Positions 5,780 through 6,059 of a DNA stretch of 6,059 bases are shown piece by piece. The DNA is from Bacteroidota bacterium (GTDB lineage: Bacteria > Bacteroidota > Bacteroidia > Chitinophagales > Chitinophagaceae), in contig JAKPBL010000145.1 of NCBI GenBank assembly GCA_029778965.1, forward strand, positions 1-6,059, written 5' to 3'. Below the pieces are notes generated by a model. The model made no database searches. It had not been told where the DNA came from and saw only the letters and a list, made by a program, of their open reading frames with translations. Position numbers and translations under genes: made by a program. Within the stretch, counting starts at the first letter, position 1. The number at the start of each line of letters is the position of its first letter.

Positions 5780-5838
5780 TATTATACATTTATAATAGCA
5801 ATAAACGTGTATCATTTAATTATTTTTTAAATTAAATG
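5780..5838. repeat. Two AT-rich perfect hairpin repeats
   Basis: TATTATA (5780-5786) and TATAATA (5791-5797) flank the 4-base loop CATT. CATTTAATT (5813-5821) and AATTAAATG (5830-5838) flank an 8-base, T-rich spacer. They lie just upstream of the broken HTH gene and could be old operator sites of it or chance AT palindromes. Nothing else is seen between the small gene and 5850. Confidence 0.45.
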
Positions 5839-5892
5839 TCAGATAATAATATGAAAATATGCCGAAAAAAGCCAGAGAACAACCGGTAGTTG

Positions 5893-6042
5893 ACACAAGA
5901 CCAACTAGCACAAAAAGCTGGAAAGAAATGAAGCTGTATTTCTAAAATAGAAACTGATTATAATAATATCAAGCTGCAAACGCTTAAGGAGATAGCAGAA
6001 AAAGGATTTTATGGGCATCTGAAAATTGATTTGAAGCTTTGA
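5893..6042 (+). pseudogene. Broken XRE/Cro-CI helix-turn-helix antitoxin-like gene
   Basis: One frame reads TQDQLAQKAGKK, a TGA stop (5929-5931), then SCISKIETD, NIKLQTLKEIAEKG and GHLKIDLKL before a final TGA (6040-6042). Intact XRE-type antitoxins read much the same (LTQEQLAEK-x-GKKRSYISKIEND, then a C-terminal strand), so the internal stop most simply arose from CGA (Arg) to TGA. Upstream the frame is also interrupted by TAG (5887-5889); from ATG 5851 it stays in frame but loses resemblance. KKARE, which looks like the normal start of the helix bundle, lies in another frame (about 5866-5880), suggesting a frameshift as well. Such proteins usually pair with a RelE/HigB-like toxin, normally encoded just upstream; none is found there. 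A DNA-binding product is therefore unlikely. Confidence 0.7.
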
Positions 6043-6059
6043 TAACATCGCTTACAGGA

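Overview
The window reads as a piece of a Bacteroidota chromosome, most likely family Chitinophagaceae or a close relative. Reasons: none of the genes has an obvious Shine-Dalgarno sequence; three intergenic stretches carry Bacteroidota-type promoters (TTG/TTTG near -33, TAnnTTTG near -7); the NagB protein has the long, two-domain form typical of that phylum; and the 82-residue small protein resembles short uncharacterised proteins common in Chitinophagaceae. The genus cannot be fixed from the window.

Left part (1-4451): an amino-sugar pair on the + strand. A secreted family 20 beta-N-acetylhexosaminidase (105-2432) is followed after 111 bases by a fusion of glucosamine-6-phosphate deaminase with a C-terminal LmbE/PIG-L deacetylase-like domain (2544-4451). 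The first would release GlcNAc from chitin fragments or glycans outside the cytoplasm. The second would turn glucosamine 6-phosphate into fructose 6-phosphate and ammonia in the cytoplasm, and its extra domain could supply the missing deacetylation step (inference). The gap between them holds a strong promoter overlapped by three TTGGCA/TGCCAA half-sites, so the second gene probably has its own regulated start.

Middle (4452-4660): a tRNA-Arg(ACG) gene with its own promoter and a long Rho-independent terminator. It shows an unusual paired change in the normally invariant G19-C56 tertiary contact.

Right part (4660-6059): visibly more AT-rich and gene-poor. It holds a fragment of an IS3-family transposase on the - strand, about 550 bases with several hairpins and one promoter, a small uncharacterised gene (5442-5690), and a broken XRE/HTH antitoxin-like gene (5893-6042). 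It looks like a worn accessory stretch behind a tRNA gene, a common landing place for mobile DNA.

I see no CRISPR array, no intact mobile element and no clearly new multi-gene system. The points most worth checking are the tRNA tertiary pair, the nagB operator-like repeats, the NagB-LmbE fusion and the competing hairpins at 5167-5237.
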